Shown: positions 1 to 5,010 of the stretch, piece by piece
Layout of the letters: every line of letters begins with the position of its first letter
Numbering within the stretch: position 1 is the stretch's first letter
Assembly (NCBI GenBank): GCA_011375275.1
Contig: DRLW01000071.1
Location: 1 to 5,010 of the forward strand
Direction: 5' to 3'
Source of the DNA: Bacteroidota bacterium
Lineage (GTDB): Bacteria > Zhuqueibacterota > Zhuqueibacteria > Zhuqueibacterales > Geothermadaptataceae
DNA length: 5,010 bases
Translations under genes and position numbers: made by a program
Notes under the pieces: model-generated
The model's input: only the letters and a program-made list of their open reading frames with translations
Database searches by the model: none
What the model was told of the DNA's origin: nothing

Positions 1-211
1 CGATGATCGTCCAGACGGTCATGGAGGCTTCTTCCTGCTCCGCGTTCTGGGCAGCGACTGCTTCCTTGCTTGCCTTCGCCTGTTTCTTTTTGCCGGGCGC
101 TGCCTGCGCATCGGAGAACGCTCCTACTGCCAGGGCAGCGACCAAAATCATCATCATCAGCCGAAGAATCATCGATTGTTTGCTCTGTCCGATTGCCGTT
201 TGTGTTCTCAC
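1..211 (-). CDS. N-terminal part of a probable MotA/TolQ/ExbB-type proton channel protein (runs off window)
   Basis: Seventy codons are visible before the left edge cuts the gene. I chose the GTG at 209-211 because a GAGGAG ribosome-binding site lies six bases upstream. An in-frame ATG at 257-259 and an internal ATG at 170-172 have weaker upstream signals. Residues 14-37 form a hydrophobic signal peptide containing the run LMMMILVAALAVGAF and ending in AQA, a signal peptidase I type site. A Lys/Ala/Gln/Glu-rich linker follows (about 38-62), then MTVWTII at 64-70, where a membrane helix seems to begin. ExbB/TolQ proteins of FCB-type bacteria often have this layout: signal peptide, charged linker, then a short amphipathic start to the first transmembrane helix. 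In that family the protein works in the inner membrane with ExbD/TolR to harness proton flow. The conserved channel helices are outside the window, so the family call is an inference. That this is a real exported or membrane protein gene is much surer. Confidence 0.55.
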   Translation of the reverse strand, partial: MRTQTAIGQSKQSMILRLMMMILVAALAVGAFSDAQAAPGKKKQAKASKEAVAAQNAEQEEASMTVWTII

Positions 212-217
212 TGTAAA

Positions 218-223
218 CTCCTC
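218..223 (-). promoter_or_regulatory. Shine-Dalgarno site deciding the GTG start
   Basis: GAGGAG on the minus strand sits six bases before the GTG at 209-211. It is the best ribosome-binding match among the candidate starts of this gene and is the reason for preferring GTG over the in-frame ATG at 257-259. Confidence 0.7.
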
Positions 224-309
224 ATCGATTGTGTGAAATGAAGCTGCTGTTGTTCTCATGTTGTTTGTTCCGATTTTTTCACTGATGAACACTTCGCGCC
301 AGAAGTCCG

Positions 310-356
310 GGATATGTGAAAATTTTCGTCAGACGAAGCGCTTTCTCGTCATATCC
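310..356. repeat. Nested inverted repeats in the gap between the PorP-like and ExbB-like genes
   Basis: The outer arms GGATATG (310-316) and CATATCC (350-356) are perfect inverted copies 33 bases apart. Between them lie the palindrome GAAAATTTTC (318-327), the hairpin TTCGTCAGACGAA (325-337) and AAGCGCTT (336-343). A further TCGTC at 346-350 can pair with GACGA at 332-336 instead, so two mutually exclusive hairpins are possible. On the minus strand this lies about 95 bases after the PorP-like stop codon and about 100 bases before the GTG start at 211. It could be a weak terminator or an operator/leader structure. There is no clear T tract, so neither is established. Confidence 0.4.
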
Positions 357-449
357 TAAATAGTGCCATGGTTACGCCACTCGAAGCTTCTCCGGGCGAT
401 CGGGCGATTTCAACTCACCAGACCGGATCGGGGCTTCCTGCTTCCGGGG

Positions 450-2171
450 TTATTCCTCCTCGGTTATCGATGGCGGTACTCCGCCGGCAGGGGTCTGCCC
501 GCGGGCGTTATCTTCGGTAAATTTCAAAGTGACCGTCCGGTTGATCTGTACAACTGCCAGAGTCCTCGAGCGCGATTTCAGCATGCGGTTGGCTGTGGTC
601 CGTACTTCCAGCCAGCCCACATATTTACCCGGGCCGATGAGACGGCCGCTGCGGTCGCGCCAGTCCCACACCACGCCACCGGGCAGCTTGCCCTTACCGC
701 TGAAGACAGTGACCGGGCGATTGTTCTCATCGCGGATGACGAAGCGCCAGCCATTGGTTTTACGGGTTTTGCCGGAAACAGCGAAACGGATGGCCAGCCG
801 CTCGCGCGAAAGCCGGGGTTTGCTGCGCACGACCGTCGTCCGGCCGGGCTGGAAACCACGCAGGCCCGGTTTGAGTTCAGGCTTTTCGCGGATGATGCGG
901 ATGCGTCCGGCATCGACATAGGCGCGCTCGACGAGCACGCGGCGAATCGCACGCGCATCGGAAATCGTCTTCTTGTTCGCACGGATAAACAGACCCAGCT
1001 CCGGATCGTTGCGCAGCATGCGCCCCAGCCGGTCCTGCAGGGTTTTATAGCGCTGCCATTTGATGTCGTTGGTCTCACTGGCACTCAGGGCGCCGGCGGT
1101 GATCACAACTATTTTTTCAGCTCCACCCTTGCCGGAAAGATATTTGGGAATCACCTCTCCGCTCTGCGCCAGCATTTTTTTGGAAAGGGTTCGCGGCATG
1201 CTGCGCACGGTTTTTTCTTTGAGAATTTCCAATTTATACGAGGAAAAGAGTATTTCCGGGCGGGTGATTTCCGGAGCACGGCCCAGGATGTGGGTGTAGA
1301 TAAACTCATGCGTACCGGCAGAAGCACCGCGGGCACCACCGCGGGCCATCTCCATTCCATACTCGAGGCGGTTGTTGCGCGAAAGGTTCAGGCTGGCTTC
1401 AACTTTTACCGGCATGGAGGTTTCGTACCCGAGGCGTATCCGGCCATAACGGTTCTGCACTGCTGTCACTGTGAAGCCGAATTGCCATTGCTGGCCGTCA
1501 TCATGCAGCAGAACAGTTGGAATGAAGGCGCCGAAGCGGTACCCGGCAGCGAGGGAAATCTGCCGAGGAAGAAGGGCTTCGGAGTACATGCCGACGTTGG
1601 GATTGTTGATCTTATCGACTCCGAGGCCGAGCTCCCAGCGGCCGGGCGTCCAGTACGCACCAAAGCCAAAGTTCAGATTTGTAATTGCCAGGCCGCCAGC
1701 GAGGAGAGGGTCATCAGGATCGACGATATTGAAATTGTCCGTGGAAAAAGCCCGGCGTTCGATGCCGGTTTTGAAGCCGATGGCAAAACGGTGGAAGAGT
1801 TCCCGGCTCCACAGCAGGGAAGCGGAGGTTTCCGAATACACGCCCGCGGAATAGTACCGCACATCCGCACCAACCCCGATCTCAAAAGGAAGCAGCCAGG
1901 GCAGGCTGAGGTTGAGCCTGTTTTCCTTCAATCCCAGGCCGTTGTCCGGCAGAAAGCCGACCTGAAAAGCCTTCATGCCGAGCGAAATCTGGCTATTCTG
2001 AAAGGAAATCGCGGCAGGATTGATCTCGGAAATCCACGGCCGAGAACGGTCTGCAGTATTCCAGAACTCAAGCCCTTGCGCTGAAACGCGTGCGTGCTGC
2101 GTGAGAAGAACACCAGCCGCCAGCAGAGCAGCGGCGGTTTTTATGCCCATCCGTGGTGCTAACAAAGACAT
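450..2171 (-). CDS. PorP/SprF-like outer-membrane barrel protein with C-terminal OmpA-like and FlgD-like Ig regions
   Basis: This is a 573-residue exported protein. Residues 1-31 are a signal peptide with a hydrophobic core at 12-24 and cleavage expected after VSA (29-31). Residues 33-297 resemble the PorP/SprF family of type IX secretion-associated membrane proteins: an early NPAA motif (51-54), alternating aromatic/hydrophobic strands, a DPDDPLLAGG stretch (151-160), a NFGFGAYW strand (167-174), and closure near FIYTHILGR (290-298). About 360-430 is predicted mixed alpha/beta, with SDARAIRRVLVERAYVDAGRIRI (404-426) recalling a degenerate OmpA-type C-terminal helix and strand. Residues 458-550 match a FlgD-like Ig domain: WRFVIRDENNRPV, then GGVVWDWRDRSGRLIGPGKY (498-517). 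The tail is Pro/Glu-rich. Typical PorP/SprF proteins are about 300 residues, so the C-terminal half is an extension. No strong Shine-Dalgarno precedes ATG 2169-2171; Met8 is an alternative start. Type IX secretion is not shown by the neighbours. The role could be gliding, secretion or envelope structure. Confidence 0.75.
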   Translation of the reverse strand: MSLLAPRMGIKTAAALLAAGVLLTQHARVSAQGLEFWNTADRSRPWISEINPAAISFQNSQISLGMKAFQVGFLPDNGLGLKENRLNLSLPWLLPFEIGVGADVRYYSAGVYSETSASLLWSRELFHRFAIGFKTGIERRAFSTDNFNIVDPDDPLLAGGLAITNLNFGFGAYWTPGRWELGLGVDKINNPNVGMYSEALLPRQISLAAGYRFGAFIPTVLLHDDGQQWQFGFTVTAVQNRYGRIRLGYETSMPVKVEASLNLSRNNRLEYGMEMARGGARGASAGTHEFIYTHILGRAPEITRPEILFSSYKLEILKEKTVRSMPRTLSKKMLAQSGEVIPKYLSGKGGAEKIVVITAGALSASETNDIKWQRYKTLQDRLGRMLRNDPELGLFIRANKKTISDARAIRRVLVERAYVDAGRIRIIREKPELKPGLRGFQPGRTTVVRSKPRLSRERLAIRFAVSGKTRKTNGWRFVIRDENNRPVTVFSGKGKLPGGVVWDWRDRSGRLIGPGKYVGWLEVRTTANRMLKSRSRTLAVVQINRTVTLKFTEDNARGQTPAGGVPPSITEEE

Positions 2172-2206
2172 CGTTTACCCAATCGTTAAGGTGCAGTGCG
2201 TGCTGT

Positions 2207-2236
2207 GGTATATGGGTAGTGTAACAATTGTCACAA
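2207..2236 (-). promoter_or_regulatory. Possible promoter of the PorP-like gene
   Basis: On the minus strand TTGTGA (2236-2231) and TATACC (2212-2207) are separated by 18 bases and each matches the sigma-70 type consensus at four of six positions. Transcription would begin near 2200, leaving a leader of about 30 bases. An overlapping alternative uses TTGTCA (2247-2242) as the -35 with TTACAC 17 bases on, but its -10 is poor. The match is weak and the sigma factor preferences of the host are unknown. Confidence 0.25.
2220..2235. promoter_or_regulatory. CRP/FNR-family-like operator palindrome
   Basis: The minus strand reads TGTGA-CAATTG-TTACA, matching nine of ten conserved bases of the CRP consensus TGTGA-N6-TCACA. 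The whole 16-mer is a palindrome apart from one mismatched pair. The centre lies about 56 bases before the start codon of the PorP-like gene and overlaps the possible -35 region, which would suit repression or a shifted promoter. A further inverted pair, ATTGTCA (2227-2233) and TGACAAT (2242-2248), overlaps its right side. The regulator is unknown; identification as a CRP-type site rests on pattern alone. Confidence 0.4.
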
Positions 2237-2298
2237 CCTGTTGACAATCATATCGGCGTACTCGGTGCCATGTTTAGGCAAGAACGATACCAAAATGA

Positions 2299-2335
2299 AA
2301 TCAACGTGTTGATTGAGAAAAACCAATTTCAATCA
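2299..2335. repeat. Overlapping inverted repeats built from TTGAT/ATCAA units
   Basis: AATCAAC (2299-2305) and GTTGATT (2308-2314) are perfect inverted arms around a two-base centre. The second arm overlaps TGATTGA (2310-2316), which in turn is the perfect inverse of TCAATCA (2329-2335). The two pairings share bases and exclude each other. The block lies in AT-rich DNA about 130-165 bases upstream of the PorP-like start codon. A DNA-binding site seems likelier than an RNA switch, because the possible promoter lies downstream of it. Confidence 0.4.
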
Positions 2336-2402
2336 TGGAATATATCAATACGGCATTAATAGTTGTTTTTACGGATATTAGAGCGAAAAATCATAATTTT
2401 GC

Positions 2403-2425
2403 ATCCTGACACCCGGCATCAGGAT
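2403..2425. repeat. Short hairpin-forming inverted repeat, possible weak terminator
   Basis: ATCCTGA (2403-2409) and TCAGGAT (2419-2425) are perfect inverted arms with a nine-base loop. Reading on the minus strand, the stem is followed by GCAAAATTATGATTTTT, which is T-rich but not an immediate T tract. It could catch transcripts that read through the strong terminator at 2529-2579. Confidence 0.35.
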
Positions 2426-2438
2426 TCGCAATTATTCT

Positions 2439-2471
2439 CACAAAAGCGGAAGATTTTGCCGTTTTATTGTG
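2439..2471. repeat. Imperfect inverted repeat
   Basis: The outer arms CACAA (2439-2443) and TTGTG (2467-2471) and an inner CGG/CCG pairing flank a loop, with unpaired A/T bases between the stems. The structure is AT-rich and weak. It is one of several inverted repeats in the gap between the peptidase and PorP-like genes. Confidence 0.25.
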
Positions 2472-2528
2472 GAGCAGTGACGACAAAAATGAAATTCGCA
2501 GGAAATGATGTAATTTCGGAAGGGTGAG

Positions 2529-2579
2529 AAAAAAGGAAGGGCGCCCGCGCACAGCCCGGCAAAACCGGGCCGCACGGGC
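2529..2579 (-). terminator. Intrinsic terminator of the M28 peptidase gene
   Basis: Ten bases after the TAA stop codon the minus strand can form two stacked stems: an outer GCCCG/CGGGC (2579-2575 with 2547-2543) and an inner GCCCGG-TTTTG-CCGGGC (2570-2554). After the stems comes GCCCTTCC and a run of six T (2534-2529). The stems are strong and the T tract is a short distance beyond, a good rho-independent terminator. It indicates that the peptidase and the PorP-like gene are separate transcription units. Confidence 0.75.
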
Positions 2580-2588
2580 AGCAGCGGG

Positions 2589-4703
2589 TTACTTCAAAAG
2601 CAGGGCGCCAGCCTCGACAGCAGCATCGAGCACCGCGGTGACATTCTCAAGGGAAACCGTGCCATAGTACCAGGCGCCGGCGCTCAGGGCTTCGGCCCGG
2701 ACGGCTTTGTAGATATCATAATAACTGCGCGTGCCATCGACGAAATTGAACACCTCGGCACGCATGATGCCATGCAGTCCGGGCTGCCACGGCACTGAGC
2801 CGCGCTTGCTGAAATAGGTCTCCAGCGGCGTGGCATTGACAGGGATTTTCCGCATCGCCTGTTTTTCCGCGGCTGTGGCAGCCTGCGCGCGTGCTTTTTC
2901 GCCTACTATATTATGGAAGAAACGTTTCAGCGTGGTGCGCTGCGCTGCAACATGGCGTTGCAGCTCTCCCTCAAGCGTATCGATGACTTTATGGGCCTTT
3001 TTATCTTTACCGGCAAACACCGCGACTGAGCGCAGTGCGCGCTGCTCCCTCTCTGCGCCCTGCTCCAGCAACAGGCTCGCATCCGTCCAGCCATCCTTAC
3101 CGTGCCGGCGGATCAAATCCATTGCGATGCGTTGCTCACGCGCCAGACGTGCCAGCCCCGCAGCGAGGGTCTCCTGCGCGATCAGGGGCACATCCTCTGC
3201 ACGCGCGCGGGCGAGAAATTTCGCCATCCCGGCGATGATAAAACTGTTGCGCGCTAATTGTGTCTGGTCGATCTTGTCGAGATCATCATCAGATGAGTGG
3301 ATATAGGGGTCATCCCAGTTGATCAGCGCGACTGCCGGCACACCAATAGCCCCTTCGACAAAGCACATGTAATCCGACTGGCCGAAGTAGGGTACAAAAG
3401 CAGCGTTAAACCCTTCGCGGCTGCCGCGCGTGGAGTAGATCGGGCGCGTAAAGGGCCTCGGCAGCCCGCCTGCCCGGCTGGCAGAGAGGAAAGCGTTGTT
3501 CGTCTGGATGACGTATGTGCCGATGCTGAGGAACACGGCATCGAGAAAGGAGGTGATCGAATGCGGCGCATGAATGAGATGCTGCACCCGGCTGCCATAG
3601 GACTGGCGCGCACCGGTCATGTCCTGATGCAGGTTGACGAGAAACTTTTTCGGCTCCTCGGGATGATCGCGAAAAAAACGGTATTCAGAGTAAATTTCAT
3701 CGGTCCACCAGAAGCGGAGATCGCGCAGGGGACGCTCCATCTTGCCCTCGCGGATCAGCTTGGAGAAGGTACGGGCGATTTCCAGCAGGTTGGCGCTGCC
3801 GCTGCCGTCGTCATTTGCTGAGCCCTGCTCCTCCTGCAGATGCGCCGTCAGAACGATCTGCTGATCATGATACGTACTGCCCCGGATCCACCCTTCGACG
3901 AAGCCGGTTTTCGGCTCATCACGGTTGATCTCCGTGTCCACCCTGGCATGCACGACGATACGGCCACCCGGCGTGCGTTTACCGGTAGCGAAATAATCCT
4001 GCATTTTTTCAGTCATCAAAATTTTGCGCAGCAGTTCGCCCTTGCGCGGCGGCAGCGTAAACGCAAACGTCGGTTTTTTCCCTTCCGCTGCCATGGGAAT
4101 ACGCGTCCAGGCGATCTGATCCGGGAAATCGAGCATGGACTTGCCTTCTGAAACAGGGTAAGCCACGACACCGAGGGCACCTTTGCCCCACACCGCGCGG
4201 TACACAGCTGTACCCGGATTGGCCCGCGTCAACACGATTTTACCCTCGAGATCGCGCCCCTCAAGTGCTGCTTCAGAGGCATCATCGATCCACACCAGCT
4301 CTGCGGTTACATCAGCGTCAGCGCTGCCATCAGCGAGATAAAGCGCGTGATCGCCGATATCCGCCAGCTTGACTTCCACCGGTTCGACCATCCACAGCTC
4401 TGCGCTTTTGGCCGTGTATGCCGGACCCGGCAGCGGCTGTTCGATAAACCGGACATCCTCGAGGCCTGCCTGTTGCGCGGCCTGCATGACATACTCCACC
4501 GCCTTGAAATAGCCTTCCATTCCGGAATTGCGATGCCAGTGCGAAAGCCAGCGAATATGCTCAAAAGCACGATCTCCGGAGAGTTCATTGGTGAGCATGC
4601 GGATTTCCGCATCCGACAGGAACGGTGTGGACTGAGCGCGTACCGTGCCGGCAGGAACGGCTGCAACTATCAGAAGAAAAAACAGGGGCTTCAGATATTT
4701 CAT
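2589..4703 (-). CDS. Secreted M28-family zinc metallopeptidase with PA-like insert and C-terminal winged-helix-like region
   Basis: This 704-residue protein starts at ATG 4701-4703, behind a TGGAG ribosome-binding site. Residues 1-23 are a signal peptide ending in VRA, with no lipobox, so the enzyme is periplasmic or secreted. About 105-255 is a PA-like domain (GKIVLTRANPGTAVYRAVWGKGALGVVAY, from 154). The M28 co-catalytic zinc ligands are recognisable in order: His288 (TAHLQ), Asp298 (ANDDGSG), Glu336 (WTDEIYSEY), Asp361 (LHQDMTG) and His469 (DPYIHSSDDDLDKID). M28 enzymes hydrolyse N-terminal residues or small peptides. Two usual catalytic positions differ: Asp two residues after the first His is Gln290, and the general-base Glu before the ligand Glu is Asp335. 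Residues 480-620 are mostly helical and charged. Residues 645-704 (FVDGTRSYYDIYKAVRAE ... VSLENVTAVLDAAVEAGALLL) resemble a PqqD-like winged helix. It is longer than ordinary M28 aminopeptidases (300-500 residues). Substrate is unknown, and reduced or altered activity is possible. Confidence 0.88.
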   Translation of the reverse strand: MKYLKPLFFLLIVAAVPAGTVRAQSTPFLSDAEIRMLTNELSGDRAFEHIRWLSHWHRNSGMEGYFKAVEYVMQAAQQAGLEDVRFIEQPLPGPAYTAKSAELWMVEPVEVKLADIGDHALYLADGSADADVTAELVWIDDASEAALEGRDLEGKIVLTRANPGTAVYRAVWGKGALGVVAYPVSEGKSMLDFPDQIAWTRIPMAAEGKKPTFAFTLPPRKGELLRKILMTEKMQDYFATGKRTPGGRIVVHARVDTEINRDEPKTGFVEGWIRGSTYHDQQIVLTAHLQEEQGSANDDGSGSANLLEIARTFSKLIREGKMERPLRDLRFWWTDEIYSEYRFFRDHPEEPKKFLVNLHQDMTGARQSYGSRVQHLIHAPHSITSFLDAVFLSIGTYVIQTNNAFLSASRAGGLPRPFTRPIYSTRGSREGFNAAFVPYFGQSDYMCFVEGAIGVPAVALINWDDPYIHSSDDDLDKIDQTQLARNSFIIAGMAKFLARARAEDVPLIAQETLAAGLARLAREQRIAMDLIRRHGKDGWTDASLLLEQGAEREQRALRSVAVFAGKDKKAHKVIDTLEGELQRHVAAQRTTLKRFFHNIVGEKARAQAATAAEKQAMRKIPVNATPLETYFSKRGSVPWQPGLHGIMRAEVFNFVDGTRSYYDIYKAVRAEALSAGAWYYGTVSLENVTAVLDAAVEAGALLLK

Positions 4704-4708
4704 AATCG

Positions 4709-4712
4709 CTCC
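4709..4712 (-). promoter_or_regulatory. Ribosome-binding site of the peptidase gene
   Basis: GGAG on the minus strand is spaced five bases from the ATG at 4701-4703. Together with the signal peptide that begins exactly at this Met, it supports the chosen start. Confidence 0.6.
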
Positions 4713-4734
4713 ATTTTTCAGAATTTACGGGTTT

Positions 4735-4752
4735 GAGCACCTGCCAGTGCTC
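4735..4752. repeat. Hairpin in the probable leader of the peptidase gene
   Basis: GAGCAC (4735-4740) and GTGCTC (4747-4752) are perfect inverted arms around a six-base loop. It lies 32 bases before the peptidase start codon and inside the transcript predicted from the possible promoter at 4771-4800. It has no minus-strand T tract, so it is more likely a leader structure or operator than a terminator. On the plus strand it is followed by TTTGTTGT, but there is no plus-strand gene to terminate. Confidence 0.4.
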
Positions 4753-4770
4753 TTTGTTGTCTGGTTATCC

Positions 4771-4800
4771 ATTTAACTCCGCACAGTTGCCTATTTTCAA
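4771..4800 (-). promoter_or_regulatory. Possible promoter of the peptidase gene
   Basis: On the minus strand TTGAAA (4800-4795) and TTAAAT (4776-4771) are 18 bases apart. Transcription would start near 4764, giving a leader of about 60 bases that contains the 4735-4752 hairpin and the ribosome-binding site. Both boxes are imperfect matches to a sigma-70 type consensus. Confidence 0.3.
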
Positions 4801-4840
4801 ATTAGACTGCCTGACAACAGCACATGCCTGCACCAGAACG

Positions 4841-4943
4841 GTCATTCCGGTTTCCCCGCAGGGGAAGACCGGAATCTCCCGGACTATGGCACGTGCCAGA
4901 AAAGATGAGACCCCGGCACTGCGCTTCGCTTGGCCGGAATGAC
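4841..4943. repeat. Palindromic intergenic repeat of about 103 bp, MITE-like
   Basis: The ends are perfect 10-bp inverted repeats, GTCATTCCGG (4841-4850) and CCGGAATGAC (4934-4943). Inside, ATTCCGG (4844-4850) also pairs with CCGGAAT (4869-4875), and TTCCCC (4852-4857) with GGGGAA (4861-4866), making a long hairpin with a GCA loop. A perfect 12-bp palindrome, TGGCACGTGCCA, occupies 4887-4898. Elements with GTCATTCCGG-type ends and a strong hairpin are common as dispersed non-coding repeats in many bacterial genomes. Only one copy is visible here, so dispersal is inferred. It contains no gene. Confidence 0.55.
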
Positions 4944-4949
4944 AGATGA

Positions 4950-4961
4950 CGGTGTTCACCG
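4950..4961. repeat. CGGTG-TT-CACCG palindrome next to the intergenic repeat
   Basis: Perfect five-base arms flank a TT centre. Just after it, CCGCAGGGG (4959-4967) repeats a nine-base string from the hairpin tip of the neighbouring element (4856-4864). It may be part of a larger composite repeat. The remaining bases to 5010 show no recognisable gene. Confidence 0.3.
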
Positions 4962-5010
4962 CAGGGGCGATGTAACGAGAAGATTCAGGCACATCACTTC
5001 GCCTGGCGGC

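Noticed and set aside
3..236. A 77-codon plus-strand open frame with an apparently hydrophobic start
   Set aside because: The opposite strand has a strong ribosome-binding site, a GTG start and a proper signal peptide, so this frame is its shadow.
450..836. FlgD-like domain taken as a type IX secretion C-terminal sorting signal
   Set aside because: It is joined to an apparent outer-membrane barrel rather than to a cargo protein and is followed by a Pro/Glu-rich tail, so a cargo-sorting role is not supported.
363..2084. A 573-codon open frame on the plus strand, fully opposite most of the PorP-like gene
   Set aside because: Its codons are in exact register with the minus-strand codons, the arrangement in which antisense frames stay open when the real gene avoids TTA, CTA and TCA codons. 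Its translation lacks a signal peptide, domain pattern or ribosome-binding site, while the minus-strand product has a signal peptide and recognisable domains. Equal lengths of 573 are a coincidence.
2228..2256. A plus-strand promoter-like pair, TTGTCA and TATCGG, 17 bases apart
   Set aside because: The -10 is poor and there is no plus-strand gene downstream; the bases are better explained by the overlapping operator-like palindromes.
2335..2409. A 24-codon plus-strand open frame (MEYINTALIVVF...) in the AT-rich gap
   Set aside because: No ribosome-binding site or promoter is visible, and it is too short and isolated to support as a gene.
3297..4151. Two plus-strand open frames of 174 and 103 codons inside the peptidase gene
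   Set aside because: They are in the same antisense register as above, and the opposing strand holds a clear M28 peptidase with ordered metal ligands.
4733..4992. Open frames of 69 codons (plus) and 75 codons (minus) upstream of the peptidase
   Set aside because: Both run through the palindromic repeat at 4841-4943, and translations such as CHSGQAKRSAGVSSF and FPCGETGMT are typical of repeats read by chance. Neither has a good ribosome-binding site.

Overview
The window looks like part of the chromosome of an uncultured or poorly characterised Gram-negative bacterium, most plausibly from the FCB superphylum (Bacteroidota/Ignavibacteria/Calditrichota/KSB1-like lineages). This is inferred from protein architecture, not from a marker gene. 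One gene combines a PorP/SprF-like outer-membrane barrel with a FlgD-like Ig domain. A second is a large secreted M28 metallopeptidase with a PA-type insert. A third appears to begin an ExbB/TolQ-type protein that carries its own signal peptide. The coding DNA is moderately GC-rich and the intergenic DNA is clearly more AT-rich.

All three supported genes read on the minus strand, so transcription runs from right to left. From the right: 4704-5010 is non-coding upstream DNA. It holds a roughly 103-bp palindromic repeat (4841-4943), a possible promoter and a leader hairpin. The peptidase gene follows (4703-2589) and is closed by a strong intrinsic terminator with nested GC-rich stems and a T tract (2529-2579). 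The next 400 bp or so (2172-2528) are AT-rich and carry several inverted repeats, including a CRP-type palindrome about 50 bp before the next start codon. The PorP-like gene occupies 2171-450. A 238-bp gap with nested inverted repeats (310-356) leads to the GTG start of the third gene (211), which runs off the left edge.

Functionally this is a cell-envelope neighbourhood: a secreted protease, an outer-membrane barrel with periplasmic or surface appendages, and probably an inner-membrane proton-channel subunit. The terminator and wide gaps argue for separate transcription units, so shared function is only a guess. I see no RNA gene, CRISPR array, transposase or phage gene, and no convincing sign of a new multi-gene system. 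The points most worth following up are the altered active-site positions of the peptidase, the domain fusion in the PorP-like protein, and the intergenic palindromes.
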